From the NCBI RefSeq assembly GCF_029582805.1, contig NZ_JAKKUT010000001.1:303068-367067 (forward strand): a stretch of DNA of 64,000 nt, given 5' to 3'. Both the position numbers and the translations under genes were made by a program. Positions 28,225 to 37,663 of the stretch are shown piece by piece. The notes under the pieces are model-generated. The model had not been told where the DNA came from. It made no database searches and saw only the letters and a program-made list of their open reading frames with translations. Source of the DNA: Candidatus Synechococcus calcipolaris G9 (GTDB lineage Bacteria; Cyanobacteriota; Cyanobacteriia; Thermosynechococcales; Thermosynechococcaceae). Every line of letters starts with the position of its first letter. Positions within the stretch are counted from its first letter, which is position 1.

Positions 28225-29442
28225 ATGGCCCAGGGCCCCAAACAACAATTTTCCGCCATATCATTTATCTTTCTGACGATCTTCATCGACAGGTTTGGGG
28301 AAAGCTTAATTTTTCCCCTCCTACCTTTTCTCGTTGAACCCTTTGGCTTTGATGCCTTCTCCTTAGGATTGCTGGTCTCTAGTTTTGCGGCGGCCCAATT
28401 TTTTGCCGCTCCCATTCTCGGCTCCCTTTCCGATCACTATGGTCGTCGCCCCATTTTACTGATCTGTGTCTTTGGTACCGGGGTCGCCAATTTGATTTTT
28501 GCCGGAGCAACTCGGGGGGCATTCCTCTTTGGTGCGAGGGCCTTAGATGGGGCCACGGGTGGGGTTGCCTCCACGGCCCAGGCCTACATTTCCGATATTG
28601 CCGCCCCCCAGGATCGGGCCAAGCTCTTTGGGATTACGGGGGCCGCCTTTGGCCTCGGCTTTATTTTTGGCCCCGCCCTAGGGGGAGTCTTAGCAACGAT
28701 TTCCCTGACTTTGCCGGTTTTTGTAGCCGCAGGGGTAGCCTTTTTGAACTGTATCTTTGGCTATTTCACCCTGCCGGAGTCCTTGCCTAAGGATCAGCGC
28801 CGTACCCTAAAACTCCAGGATTTTAACCCCTTTCAATCCCTGACCTATCTCTGGGGTGGTCGGGGCATTCGCAGCTTGTTGGGGGCATTTTTTTCCTTTA
28901 GTCTGGCATTTTCAGCCTTTACCAGTGTGTATGTTCTTTTTCTCAATGCTCGGTTTGACTGGGGGCCGGGAGAAGCCGCCATCGTTTTTGTGATTATTGG
29001 CGTATTTAGTACCCTAGTTCAAGGCGGGTTAATTCGCATCCTGCTGCGGTATGTCAAGGAAATGCAGTTATGTCTATATGGTTTTCTTTGCCTGGGTTTA
29101 GGGTTAACCTTTGTGCTGATCACACCGACGGTGCATCCCTGGCCCTACATCGGCCTCTATAGCAGTGCGATCGCCATTGCCTTTGGGTTTGGCCTCGTTT
29201 TACCAGCCCTACGGGCATTAATCTGTAATCAAGTCTCCGATCAGGAGCAGGGGCAAGTGTTGGGTAGCTCCCAGGCCTTGCAAAGTATCGCAGCGGTACT
29301 CGGCCCCACCTGGGCGGGCTGGACCTTTGATAATGTGAATCCAAGTGCCCCCTTTAGTCAAAGTATCCTCTTATTCGGCCTCGCCGCCTTCCTGATTCTC
29401 TTCAATCGTCGCTATTATTTAGCAGCATCCAAAACACCCTAA
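28225..29442 (+). CDS. MFS transporter (TetA/drug-efflux like)
   Basis: 405 aa with twelve predicted spans. MFS motif A between TM2 and TM3 reads GSLSDHYGRRPILL, and a TM5 motif C-like stretch reads GITGAAFGLGFIFGPALGGV, typical of the drug:H+ antiporter-1 group. The substrate is unknown. Its stop codon overlaps that of the convergent Rieske oxygenase gene (29439-29442), so the two share no terminator space. Confidence 0.86.
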   Translation: MAQGPKQQFSAISFIFLTIFIDRFGESLIFPLLPFLVEPFGFDAFSLGLLVSSFAAAQFFAAPILGSLSDHYGRRPILLICVFGTGVANLIFAGATRGAFLFGARALDGATGGVASTAQAYISDIAAPQDRAKLFGITGAAFGLGFIFGPALGGVLATISLTLPVFVAAGVAFLNCIFGYFTLPESLPKDQRRTLKLQDFNPFQSLTYLWGGRGIRSLLGAFFSFSLAFSAFTSVYVLFLNARFDWGPGEAAIVFVIIGVFSTLVQGGLIRILLRYVKEMQLCLYGFLCLGLGLTFVLITPTVHPWPYIGLYSSAIAIAFGFGLVLPALRALICNQVSDQEQGQVLGSSQALQSIAAVLGPTWAGWTFDNVNPSAPFSQSILLFGLAAFLILFNRRYYLAASKTP

Positions 29443-30473
29443 CCGTTGTTGGTATCTAGAGTCACCAAGGGGGACGAGTCGGGCATTTCCTGCCACCAGC
29501 CCTTTTCATAGCATTTCTTGAGGAGCCGCCGATAACTGATCACCGTTGCATCAGAGGCCTGGAGAAGATCCTCACTGCTATTGAGAAAGGGAGAAATTAA
29601 CGGCTCCTGGGTTTTGACGGCCCGTTCATCCTCACTCAATAGACGTACCCCGGTTTTCCGAGTTTGCCCATCAATAAAGGGAAATTTCAGGAAATTCCGC
29701 ATCAAGGCCCATTTTGAAACCGTGACCGTTGGGCTAACGGGCACACTGGCAATAAACGTATCTAGGTAGAAATTATCAAACTTCAAACCAATAAAGGTAA
29801 TATTCGGCAGGCAAACCCGATACACCCGCTCCGTTTTTGCCTCCTTCCGGGAAATCCATTGCCATAACCCCGCCAGTCGTTTGATATTAATGGGCAACGT
29901 GGCTTCCGCTTCCCAATCTTGGTGGGTAACGGTATAGTCAGCAATCACCGCATCCGCCTGATCCCCCAAGGATTTACGATGCATGAACATGGTATGGGAG
30001 CAGTCAATGGTATTTTCCATCACCCGTGTAAAATGGGCATTCCAGGTATATTCGCCATAGACGCAACGCAGGCTAGGATCAGCAAACTGGGGAAATTCGG
30101 GAATGGGGGGGGCATCCGCCGGATCAATATCTCCCCAAAAGAGCCAAATAAAACCATATTTTTCCTGGACGGGATAGGTCTTGACTTGGCCACGTTTGGG
30201 AATGGCAATCCCTGGGCCATTGGCGGGAATATCCACACAGGCTCCCTCAGGATTATAGGTCCAGCCATGGTAGGGGCAACGAATACAGTCTCCTTCGACC
30301 CAGCCCAGGGAAAGGGCAGCACCACGATGAACACAGCGATCGCCTAGGGCAATAACCTCTCCGCCAAGGTTGCGGTAAAGAGCAATCTTTTCCCCCATTA
30401 GGGTGATGCCCAGGGGACGTTGCTTGAGGGCTTGACTCACCTCAACGGCATACCAAAAATTTTTAAGGGCCAT
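29439..30473 (-). CDS. Rieske-type ring-hydroxylating oxygenase, paralog 1
   Basis: 344 aa. The N-terminal Rieske 2Fe-2S site is CVHRGAALSLGW...CIRCPYHGW (CxH and CxxH ligands, about residues 45-70). The catalytic mononuclear iron site DCSHTMFMH is near residue 158 (D-x2-H-x4-H). It resembles the alpha subunits of PaO/VanA-like single-component oxygenases, which need a separate reductase, not seen here. The start MALKNFWYAVEVSQAL has the same pattern as its two upstream neighbours. The substrate is unknown: an aromatic compound or tetrapyrrole is possible. Last gene of the three-gene tandem. Confidence 0.87.
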   Translation of the reverse strand: MALKNFWYAVEVSQALKQRPLGITLMGEKIALYRNLGGEVIALGDRCVHRGAALSLGWVEGDCIRCPYHGWTYNPEGACVDIPANGPGIAIPKRGQVKTYPVQEKYGFIWLFWGDIDPADAPPIPEFPQFADPSLRCVYGEYTWNAHFTRVMENTIDCSHTMFMHRKSLGDQADAVIADYTVTHQDWEAEATLPINIKRLAGLWQWISRKEAKTERVYRVCLPNITFIGLKFDNFYLDTFIASVPVSPTVTVSKWALMRNFLKFPFIDGQTRKTGVRLLSEDERAVKTQEPLISPFLNSSEDLLQASDATVISYRRLLKKCYEKGWWQEMPDSSPLVTLDTNNG

Positions 30474-30489
30474 GGTAAAGTTTCCTATC

Positions 30490-31509
30490 CTAAAGGGTTT
30501 CAGTCACTAAGGGTTGGGGCAGTTCCCAGCCTTTTTCTTGGTAGGAACGCAAAAGTTTCCGGTAGGCAATAATCAACGCATCGGAAGCCACCAAAAGCTC
30601 TTGGTGAAAATCCGTGGGAGCCGCCAAGGGATAACAGGTTTGTACCACGTCTTGATCTTCCAGATAGGTTTTATAGGCATTTTCGTGGGAGTTACCATCG
30701 GCCCAGGGAAACTTGAGGAAATTGCGAAGCCCAATGTATTTAGCCAGGGTTGTTTTCCCATCTAGGGGAATACTAGTGGTGTAGTAAATGTATTTATAGC
30801 CCCGGAAGCCAAAGTCAATTTCAATGCGATTGATTGTGGGTAAGCACACTGTAATGGTTGTTAAGGAGTAGCGGTTTTCCTCTTTGAGTAAATACTTCAA
30901 AAAGGTGCGCCGTTTGGGGGCGGGAGCCTTGACCGTGGCCGTAGCAGAGTAGCCATTGGTGGTCACGTCATACTCATCCACTGTGGCGCGATCGCGGTTG
31001 CCAAAAAAGGGCGGATGGACAAAGGCCGCATGGGAAACATCTAGATTGCTTTCAATGACGCGGGTATAGTGGGCATTCCAGGTATATTCCCCATAGACGG
31101 CTCGCCACTGGGGATCCTCCAGTTCCGGCAATAGGTCTGGAATCGGGGCAGCCTCATTGATCGACCCATCGCCCACAAAGAGCCACACCATGCCATCCTT
31201 TTCTTGGACTGGATAGGTATCCACCCGCGCCCGCTTGGAAATGGGGACATCGGGTAAATCAGCGGGAATATCCACGCACTGCCCTTCGGCGTTGAATTTC
31301 CAGCCATGGTAGGGACAGCGCAAACACCCCTCCTCCAACCAACCGCGATGAAGAGCCGCACCACGATGGGCGCATTGATTATTAAGGGCAATCACCTGGC
31401 CCCGTGGATCTCGATATAAAACATACTGTTGCCCCATTAAGGTCACGGGGATGGGTTTATCTTTTACAGAACGGCTAAATTCCACCGCATACCAAAAGTT
31501 TTTTAGCAT
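30490..31509 (-). CDS. Rieske-type ring-hydroxylating oxygenase, paralog 2
   Basis: 339 aa. The Rieske site is CAHRGAALHRGWLEEGCLRC with PYHGW following, and the mononuclear iron site is DVSHAAFVH near residue 155. It starts MLKNFWYAVEFSRSV, like paralog 3. Its start overlaps the stop of paralog 3 by 7 bp (31503-31509) and paralog 1 follows 16 bp after its stop, so the tandem is one operon. All ligands are intact, arguing that each copy is active. Confidence 0.87.
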   Translation of the reverse strand: MLKNFWYAVEFSRSVKDKPIPVTLMGQQYVLYRDPRGQVIALNNQCAHRGAALHRGWLEEGCLRCPYHGWKFNAEGQCVDIPADLPDVPISKRARVDTYPVQEKDGMVWLFVGDGSINEAAPIPDLLPELEDPQWRAVYGEYTWNAHYTRVIESNLDVSHAAFVHPPFFGNRDRATVDEYDVTTNGYSATATVKAPAPKRRTFLKYLLKEENRYSLTTITVCLPTINRIEIDFGFRGYKYIYYTTSIPLDGKTTLAKYIGLRNFLKFPWADGNSHENAYKTYLEDQDVVQTCYPLAAPTDFHQELLVASDALIIAYRKLLRSYQEKGWELPQPLVTETL

Positions 31510-32552
31510 TGACCCATGACTCCTTCAGCAGAATCGGAACTGGTTTCTAAATCTTTGCCCTCGCTAATCCACCAACCACGATCGGCGTACTGGCGCAGGA
31601 GTTTGCGGTAGGCCACCTGGAGGGCATCGGAGGCTACCAAAACTTCGCTGCTTTGGTGAAAGGGCACAATGGCTGGCCGCATGGTAGCAATCACCTGACA
31701 ATCTTCCTCATAGGTTTGGATAATATTCTTGCGGGAATGGCCGTCTGCCCAGGAAAAGGGAAGAAAATTCCGCAGGCCAATCCATTGGGTGCGGGTAGTC
31801 GTGGCAGTGATCGGGGTATGGGCCCCAAAGTAAATGAAGCGATAGCCCCGGAATTTGAAATCCACATCAATTCGGTTCACTCCGGGCAAGTAAGCGGTTA
31901 ATTGGGCCGTGGTTAGGGGGCGATCGCGCTTGAGAATAAATTTAAGTAAGCCGACCCGCTTCGGGGGTTTTGAGACCGTTAATGCACTGACACTGCTAGG
32001 GGTAATATCTACGTCATAGCTGGGCACTACGGCATCATTTCGCAAACTAAAAAAAGATGAATGGACAAAGGGGGCATGGGAACTATCCATATTGCCTTCG
32101 GTGACGCGGCTAAAATGGGCAGGCCAAAGGGACTCACCATAGACGGCTCGCCAACCTGGAGTTGCATACTCGGGTAACGGGGGAATGGGCAATCCTTGGT
32201 CTGGAGGTAAATCCCCCCAATAGAGCCAAATCAGACCATATTTTTCTTGTACCGGATAGGTTTTTAGGTGGGCGCGTTTGGGAATCGTTGCATGATCATC
32301 GTTAGCTGGAATATGAACGCAGATACCCTCAGGGGTATAACGCCAACCATGGTAGGGGCAGGTGAGACAGCCCTGTTCAATCCAGCCCTGGGAGAGCTTA
32401 GCCCCCCGATGCAAGCAGTGATCCGCCATGGCCACCAATTCACCCTGGGGCGATCGCCAGAGGACAATATCCTGCCCTAGGACTTGCGTAGATTTGGGTT
32501 GTTGACCAACGGCAGTGGCCTGTTCAACTGCATACCAAGAATTTTTCAGCAT
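31503..32552 (-). CDS. Rieske-type ring-hydroxylating oxygenase, paralog 3
   Basis: 349 aa, first gene of the tandem. The Rieske site is CLHRGAKLSQGW...CLTCPYHGW and the iron site is DSSHAPFVH near residue 158. It begins MLKNSWYAVEQATAV. The C-terminal part with RFIYFGAHTPITATTTRTQW and NFLPFSWADG aligns well with paralogs 1 and 2, so the three arose by duplication and kept function. The operon promoter should lie in 32553-32690. Confidence 0.87.
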   Translation of the reverse strand: MLKNSWYAVEQATAVGQQPKSTQVLGQDIVLWRSPQGELVAMADHCLHRGAKLSQGWIEQGCLTCPYHGWRYTPEGICVHIPANDDHATIPKRAHLKTYPVQEKYGLIWLYWGDLPPDQGLPIPPLPEYATPGWRAVYGESLWPAHFSRVTEGNMDSSHAPFVHSSFFSLRNDAVVPSYDVDITPSSVSALTVSKPPKRVGLLKFILKRDRPLTTAQLTAYLPGVNRIDVDFKFRGYRFIYFGAHTPITATTTRTQWIGLRNFLPFSWADGHSRKNIIQTYEEDCQVIATMRPAIVPFHQSSEVLVASDALQVAYRKLLRQYADRGWWISEGKDLETSSDSAEGVMGQC

Positions 32553-32690
32553 GACTCGTGACCGTTTAACCCATGAATGTGATGATCATTGGGGGAGACC
32601 CCAAACATAAACAATCCAATCTAGAAATTTTATCCCCTATCGCTGTACACTAAAGTCTAAATTTTTTCTGCCCCAGGAACGGGAAACGTC

Positions 32691-32864
32691 ATGATTGAGC
32701 CAACTCCTTCCAAGGATGTCCCAGAAATTATTCAAAAATTTCGGGATGAGTTAAATGAAGAAATTGAAGAGGCGATCGAAGACCATGAGTTCAAGATGAC
32801 CAAAATTGGCATTATTACATTAATCGTATTTGTAGGATTTATTTTCCTATTCATCAAAATATAA
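32691..32864 (+). CDS. Small single-span membrane protein, unknown
   Basis: 57 aa from ATG 32691 to TAA 32862-32864. The N-terminal 35 residues are charged and helical (KFRDELNEEIEEAIEDHEFK), followed by one hydrophobic helix (IGIITLIVFVGFIFLFI) that ends the protein. No family recognised. It is divergent from the Rieske operon and its stop lies 18 bp from the end of the cNMP-binding gene. Size and composition are plausible for a real small protein, and one HIP1-like site lies inside. Coding status is inferred. Confidence 0.6.
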   Translation: MIEPTPSKDVPEIIQKFRDELNEEIEEAIEDHEFKMTKIGIITLIVFVGFIFLFIKI

Positions 32865-32882
32865 TTTAACCCTGAAGATGCC

Positions 32883-33395
32883 CTAGTGAAGTACGGTTTG
32901 TAAAACAATTCCAAGAATCACTAATGCCACCACCGGTAGGGCCATGGCCATCATGCCATTGTGGCTTTTGACCACCCGCGCTTCGTGATTGACCACTGCC
33001 TGTTTAATGGTTTGGTGCATTTCTAGGCGGAGTTTTGCCACCTCAGACTCTAGACTTTCACCACTGTAAAGATCACGGAGATGCTCGAAGATGGTACGGC
33101 TTAAAATCAAGCTATTTTCAGGGTGCTGAAATAAGGCATCCTTCAGTTCTGCTTGGGTAAAGCTGATCAGCTTGACGTGGCCGAGAGCTTGGGCAATACA
33201 GGTGCGAGGGCTACCATCAATCAATTCCATTTCGCCAAAAATTTTACCTGCCCCCAAGGTGGCACTGACGCATTTACCCGTTTCTGGGTAATCATCAATG
33301 AGTTGGACGCGCCCTGACTTAATGAAATACATCCGATCCGCAAAGTCACCCGTGCTGTAGATCACCTGTTCATTGTCAAACAAATGCTTGTCCAT
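32883..33395 (-). CDS. Cyclic nucleotide-binding domain protein with C-terminal membrane anchor
   Basis: 170 aa. The cNMP-binding beta barrel (residues about 8-110) has YSTGDFADRMYFIKSGRVQL and the phosphate-cassette region GKIFGEMELIDGSPRTCIA. No helix-turn-helix follows, so it is not a Crp-type regulator. Instead there is a short coiled coil (ESEVAKLRLEMHQTIKQ) and a C-terminal hydrophobic helix (MALPVVALVILGIVLQTVL) that should anchor it to a membrane. Role unknown; it could sense cAMP/cGMP at the membrane. Confidence 0.82.
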   Translation of the reverse strand: MDKHLFDNEQVIYSTGDFADRMYFIKSGRVQLIDDYPETGKCVSATLGAGKIFGEMELIDGSPRTCIAQALGHVKLISFTQAELKDALFQHPENSLILSRTIFEHLRDLYSGESLESEVAKLRLEMHQTIKQAVVNHEARVVKSHNGMMAMALPVVALVILGIVLQTVLH

Positions 33396-33555
33396 CGAAT
33401 CTTGGTCGTTCCTTAATAATTTTAGAGTTGCTGGACTAATAAAAGCCTATGTACCTAAGACTAAACCTAGCCTATGACAGAACTATGTCACAGCTATGGA
33501 GGGAATGCAACATTATTATATTTTTGGAAATTAATTATCCGAAAAACACGGCAAC

Positions 33556-33594
33556 AAAAACCCCTCGCCTAAGCTCTAACAACCCAGGCAAGGG
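33556..33594 (-). terminator. Rho-independent terminator of the F/SBPase gene
   Basis: On the minus strand CCCTTGCCT pairs with AGGCGAGGG across a 15-base loop (one G-U pair), followed by GTTTTTG. It lies 46 bp past the stop of the bisphosphatase gene, the correct place for its terminator. Confidence 0.75.
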
Positions 33595-33639
33595 AAAACA
33601 AACAATTAAATAGATTTAGTGATAAAAACCAGTCTCTAT

Positions 33640-34683
33640 CTAGACCAATTGCAGCGATCGCGGTTGTTTCTCGAACATATGAATGGTATCCACAAACCGA
33701 GCCGTTTTTGACTGGGTGGAAATAACCAGAGACTCGGTGCGCGCGCCCCCATTAAAGAAACGTACCCCTTTCATCAGCACCCCTGGGGTAATGCCACAGG
33801 CGGCAAAGAGAACGGTATTGCCCGAAGCTAGTTCGTGGGCATCATAAACTCGATCGGGGTCACTAATCCCAGCGGCTTTCAGTTGCTCTAGGTTCCCTTC
33901 TTTGGTTTTATTCGCCCATTCCTTCGTGACGACGATCGCCGGATCATAGACTAACTGACCCTGGAAGTGTCCTCCCAAGGCCCGCATGGCCGCCGCAGAA
34001 ATGACCCCTTCCGGTGCAGCACCAATTCCCATCAGGGCGTGGATATTGGTTCCCGAAAAGGCACAGGACAAGGCCGCTGAGACATCTCCATCGGAAATGA
34101 GTTGTACCCGTGCCCCGGCATCGCGGATCTCTTGAATGAGACCAGTATGGCGATCGCGCTTCATCACCACAATCACCAATTCATCGATCGCCCGCTCCAG
34201 GCACTCAGACAAAATTTTCAGGTTTTCAGTGGCGGATTTACGAATATCCACTTTACCTTTGGCGGCCGGCGGGGCTGCCAGTTTTTTCATATAAAAATCA
34301 GGGGCGGCAAATAGACCACCTTTTTCAGAAATTGCTAGGACGGCCATGGAGCCAGGCTGGCCATAGGCACAGAGATTGGTTCCTTCGCAGGGATCCACGG
34401 CAATGTCAATTTCAATAAGTTCATCAGGGTTACAGAAATCTTTAGCGTTTTCCTGGGTACAAATGCCCACATCTTCGCCAATATAGAGCATGGGGGCTTC
34501 ATCCCGTTCCCCTTCGCCAATAACGATTTTGCCACGCATATGGACTTCATTCATCCGTTTCCGCATGGCATCCACGGCTACCTGATCCGCCATATTTTTA
34601 TCGCCCTTTCCCATCCACCGGGCTGAGGCGATGGCGGCCTGCTCGACCACTTCAATAATTTCTAAGCCAATAACGTTGTCCAC
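33640..34683 (-). CDS. glpX: Class II fructose-1,6-/sedoheptulose-1,7-bisphosphatase
   Basis: 347 aa. GlpX signatures include [15 protein letters not shown] near residue 57 and [16 protein letters not shown] near residue 97, with the metal-binding Asp and Glu residues in place, and [20 protein letters not shown] near residue 222. In cyanobacteria this enzyme removes the C1 phosphate of both fructose-1,6- and sedoheptulose-1,7-bisphosphate in the Calvin cycle. It has its own terminator and an intergenic promoter region upstream. Confidence 0.95.
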   Translation of the reverse strand: MDNVIGLEIIEVVEQAAIASARWMGKGDKNMADQVAVDAMRKRMNEVHMRGKIVIGEGERDEAPMLYIGEDVGICTQENAKDFCNPDELIEIDIAVDPCEGTNLCAYGQPGSMAVLAISEKGGLFAAPDFYMKKLAAPPAAKGKVDIRKSATENLKILSECLERAIDELVIVVMKRDRHTGLIQEIRDAGARVQLISDGDVSAALSCAFSGTNIHALMGIGAAPEGVISAAAMRALGGHFQGQLVYDPAIVVTKEWANKTKEGNLEQLKAAGISDPDRVYDAHELASGNTVLFAACGITPGVLMKGVRFFNGGARTESLVISTQSKTARFVDTIHMFEKQPRSLQLV

Positions 34684-35019
34684 ACTGCCCTCCTAAATGC
34701 GATGAATACCAGTCTAAAGTCTATTGAATGCTGGGTTTGATCTAGCCAATGGCCCACAAAGCTCTTTAGCGGGTGATTAGGTGTTTCCTCGCAGCATCCA
34801 GGGATGGATAGTCTGCATGGTGCGCTGTGCCACCCTTGCTGGTCGTTGTATCAAGTCTCTCACGCTTTGACCTCACTACACTAATTTGACGGGTTCAGTC
34901 AGGGCAAAACCATGAACTATCCGTCCTGGGGCGATCGCCAGGAACATCCCTTCAGCCTGTTATATTAGCCATACCCCTAGGTTTTAGAATGGAATCATAT
35001 ATTTTTCACCAAAAATTTT
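34684..35019. other. Divergent promoter region between F/SBPase gene and MFS gene
   Basis: 336 bp without an ORF. Near 34926-34943 CCTGG and CCAGG arms flank a HIP1 octamer. Otherwise it should hold the two divergent promoters; a TATATT-like -10 near 34960 would suit the MFS gene. No RNA gene recognised. Confidence 0.45.
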
Positions 35020-36270
35020 ATGACAAGTAGTAGCCCGGAACCTTCCCACAATGGGTTTTCTGCCCTCATGCATAACCCCAATTTTCTGAAACTTTGGGGA
35101 GGGCAAATTATTTCCCAACTTGGGGATAAAATTTTTCTGGTTCTATTGATTACCTTGGTGACGAACTACCATGCCCCCACGATTCTGGCGGGTTCCTTGG
35201 CTTCGGCAATCATGGTGGCGAATACATTGCCAGCAGTCTTTTTTGGCTCTACGGCGGGTATTTTCGTGGATCGCTACCCGAAGCGGGAAATCCTCAGCAT
35301 TACCAACATTTTGCGGGGATTACTGGTTTTCACGATCATTATCATGCCCAAATACTTTGTTCTTTTACTGTTGATTGCCTTTTTAGAATCCGTCTTGACC
35401 CAGTTTTTTGCCCCCGCAGAACAGGCGGCGATTCCCTTACTCGTCAAGGAAGAGAATTTACTCTCGGCCAATGCCCTATTTATTACGACAATGATGGGTT
35501 CCCTGGTGGTGGGATTTGCGGTGGGAGAACCCCTACTCAGTTGGGTGAGTTCCTGGGGAGGCGGCAATGCCCGGGAGTTTTTGGTGGGGGGGTTATACGT
35601 GGCGGCGGGACTTTTACTTAGTTTGATTCGTCATCGGGAAACCATCCATAAAAGTGATAAAAAGCTGGATGTCTGGGGAGACCTGAAGGACGGCTTTCAT
35701 TATCTGCGCCATCATCCTCGCCTGGGGAATGCCATGGTGCAATTAACGATTTTGTACTGTGTCTTTGCGGCATTAACGGTTTTGGCGGTGGGTTTAGCCC
35801 AGGATATTGGTTTGCGGGCGAATCAGTTTGGCTTTCTGTTGGCGGGGGCCGGTGTCGGGCTGATTTTCGGAGCAGGGATTTTGGGGCAATGGGGCGATCG
35901 CTTCCGGGGGAGGCCCTTACCGCTGTGTGGTTTTTTGGGGATGTCCGTTGTCCTATTTATTTTCGCCTTTGTCCATCATCTGTGGCTGGGGTTAAGTTTA
36001 AGCGTTGTCCTTGGAGTGGCTGCATCCTTAATTGGTGTGCCTATGCAAACCTTAATTCAAATCGAGACACCCGCCGAAATGCGGGGAAAAGTCTTTGGTT
36101 TCCAGAATAATATTGTCAATATTGCCCTGAGCTTACCCTTGGCCTTGGCAGGGATTCTCTCGGATTTAGTGGGACTACGAATTGTGCTGATGAGTATGGG
36201 GTTGATTGTGGCGATCGCTGGGATTTGGTCTTGGCGCAATACTCGTAAGGTTTTGATCGATATACTTTGA
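35020..36270 (+). CDS. MFS transporter (DUF894/macrolide-efflux like)
   Basis: 416 aa with about twelve spans. The N-terminus reads NPNFLKLWGGQIISQLGDKIF, typical of MFS_3/Bcr-like efflux proteins. FVDRYPKREILSITNILRG corresponds to motif A and LIGVPMQTLIQIETPAEMRGKVFG, shortened here, to the central second-half motif. The substrate is unknown. It is a single-gene unit with a promoter in the preceding gap. Confidence 0.84.
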   Translation: MTSSSPEPSHNGFSALMHNPNFLKLWGGQIISQLGDKIFLVLLITLVTNYHAPTILAGSLASAIMVANTLPAVFFGSTAGIFVDRYPKREILSITNILRGLLVFTIIIMPKYFVLLLLIAFLESVLTQFFAPAEQAAIPLLVKEENLLSANALFITTMMGSLVVGFAVGEPLLSWVSSWGGGNAREFLVGGLYVAAGLLLSLIRHRETIHKSDKKLDVWGDLKDGFHYLRHHPRLGNAMVQLTILYCVFAALTVLAVGLAQDIGLRANQFGFLLAGAGVGLIFGAGILGQWGDRFRGRPLPLCGFLGMSVVLFIFAFVHHLWLGLSLSVVLGVAASLIGVPMQTLIQIETPAEMRGKVFGFQNNIVNIALSLPLALAGILSDLVGLRIVLMSMGLIVAIAGIWSWRNTRKVLIDIL

Positions 36271-36418
36271 AGCTCTTCCCAGGTTGATGTCGTTTACTGG
36301 GGGAAATTTCGTGATTAGCAGACCAAAAATCGGTGTAAGCAGCGACATCCTGATTGTTCCTGTCATACTCTGCTAGTCTGTGCCATGTTAAGGTTAGGCA
36401 TGGCATCTGAGAAAAATT

Positions 36419-36694
36419 ATGGCTACCTCACCCATCGAAGTCCAAGTTGGAGCCAGTGGCCGTTTAGTCATTCCCGCCCCTTTACGACATGAGCTTGACC
36501 TAAAATCTGGCGATCGGTTGATTGGACGCATTGAAGATGGACGGCTGATTTTTGAAAAACGGGAAACGATTATCCAGCGACTTAAAGGTCAATTTGCTGA
36601 TCTCCGGGGACAAGAGGTGATTGATGACCTGATTGCCCAACGCCGTTTAGAAGCCGAACCAGAAGTGTTGAGTGTGTTAGTAAAATTCACATAA
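36419..36694 (+). CDS. AbrB/MazE-type antitoxin, apparently orphan
   Basis: 91 aa. The swapped-hairpin AbrB domain is clear: VQVGASGRLVIPAPLRHELDL then GDRLIGRIEDGRLI. A helical C-terminal toxin-binding tail ends DDLIAQRRLEAE. In intact modules the next gene is a VapC PIN toxin starting at about this point. Here the frame continues EPEVLSVLVKFT and stops, which looks like a fusion to the first codons of a lost PIN gene. No PIN-domain ORF follows. Confidence 0.72.
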   Translation: MATSPIEVQVGASGRLVIPAPLRHELDLKSGDRLIGRIEDGRLIFEKRETIIQRLKGQFADLRGQEVIDDLIAQRRLEAEPEVLSVLVKFT

Positions 36695-36865
36695 CAATTC
36701 AAAGAATATGAAGACAAAATAGTGACTTTGTTTGGGCATTTTCTTTTTACTCTGAACTTGTGTGTCAGCAGTTTTTCCCTACTCAGAATCTTGCAGCTTT
36801 CAAATATTATTGAATATAATCGAAAAATAATCACCACAACTAACCCATTCCCAATTTCCTAAAAA

Positions 36866-37003
36866 ATGGCTCAATCCGAAGCACAACTCGAACAAAGTCT
36901 GATCGAGCCTATAACTGGAATGAGTTACCAACCCATTACTGTCCGAAATGTCGAAGACCTCAAAGCCACTCTTGAAAACCAACTAGAAAAACTGTTTATG
37001 TAG
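36866..37003 (+). pseudogene. N-terminal remnant of Type I restriction subunit HsdR
   Basis: 45 codons from ATG to TAG: starts SEAQLEQSLIEPITGMSYQP after MAQ and continues VRNVEDLKATLENQLEKLF. This matches the usual opening of HsdR proteins, which read roughly SE-QLE--LI--L-GLGY--V-----DL-ANLK-QLEKHN. The nuclease and helicase domains that should follow are missing: the frame stops and a Uma2 gene begins 76 bp later. Either a deletion remnant or, less likely, a small ORF with another use. Confidence 0.6.
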
Positions 37004-37078
37004 ATTGTTAAGATCAAGCCAACTAACCCGAATCTACGCCTGTCCAACGCAACTGCAAATTACAAGAGTGAATGAATC

Positions 37079-37663
37079 ATGATCACAGCCAAAGAAGATT
37101 TCTCCACCCTAACCCCCGAAGAATATTTCATTTGGGAAGAAAAGCAACTTGAAAAACACGAACTGATCAACGGCCAAGCTTATGCTATGGGCGGCGGTAG
37201 CGTTAACCATGGCCGCATTGCCATCCGCATCACTACACTATTCTCCAATCATTTAGAAAATAGCCCCTGCGAAACGGGTAACTCCGACTTGCGGATCAAT
37301 ATTGTTGGCACAAATAACTATACCTACCCCGATGCCAGTGTCACCTGTGACGATCGCGATAAAATTACTACCCAATACATCACTTATCCCTGCCTAATCG
37401 TTGAAGTTCTATCTCCCAGCACCGAAGCCTACGATCGCGGCGGCAAATTCAGATTGTATCGCAACAACCCCGTCTTACAGGATTACCTATTGGTTAGCTC
37501 CACCAGCATCGAAATGGACTTGTATCATAAAAATGAGTCCGGCGACTGGATCATTATCAACTATCAAGCGGGCGATACCATTGAACTAAAAAGCATCAAT
37601 CTCAGCTTTCCCATTGAGCAAGCGTATCGTGGTCTTGACCTAACCCTAGACACCTCAACTTAA
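37079..37663 (+). CDS. Uma2 family endonuclease-like protein
   Basis: 194 aa. Core motifs: TPEEYFIWEEKQLEKHELIN, AMGGGSVNHGRIA, YPDASVTCDD, CLIVEVLSPSTEAYDRGGKF and YLLVSSTS. The PD-(D/E)xK-like residues are retained. Its last 4 bp overlap the end of a convergent Uma2 gene, so two members of the same family lie tail to tail. Confidence 0.86.
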   Translation: MITAKEDFSTLTPEEYFIWEEKQLEKHELINGQAYAMGGGSVNHGRIAIRITTLFSNHLENSPCETGNSDLRINIVGTNNYTYPDASVTCDDRDKITTQYITYPCLIVEVLSPSTEAYDRGGKFRLYRNNPVLQDYLLVSSTSIEMDLYHKNESGDWIIINYQAGDTIELKSINLSFPIEQAYRGLDLTLDTST

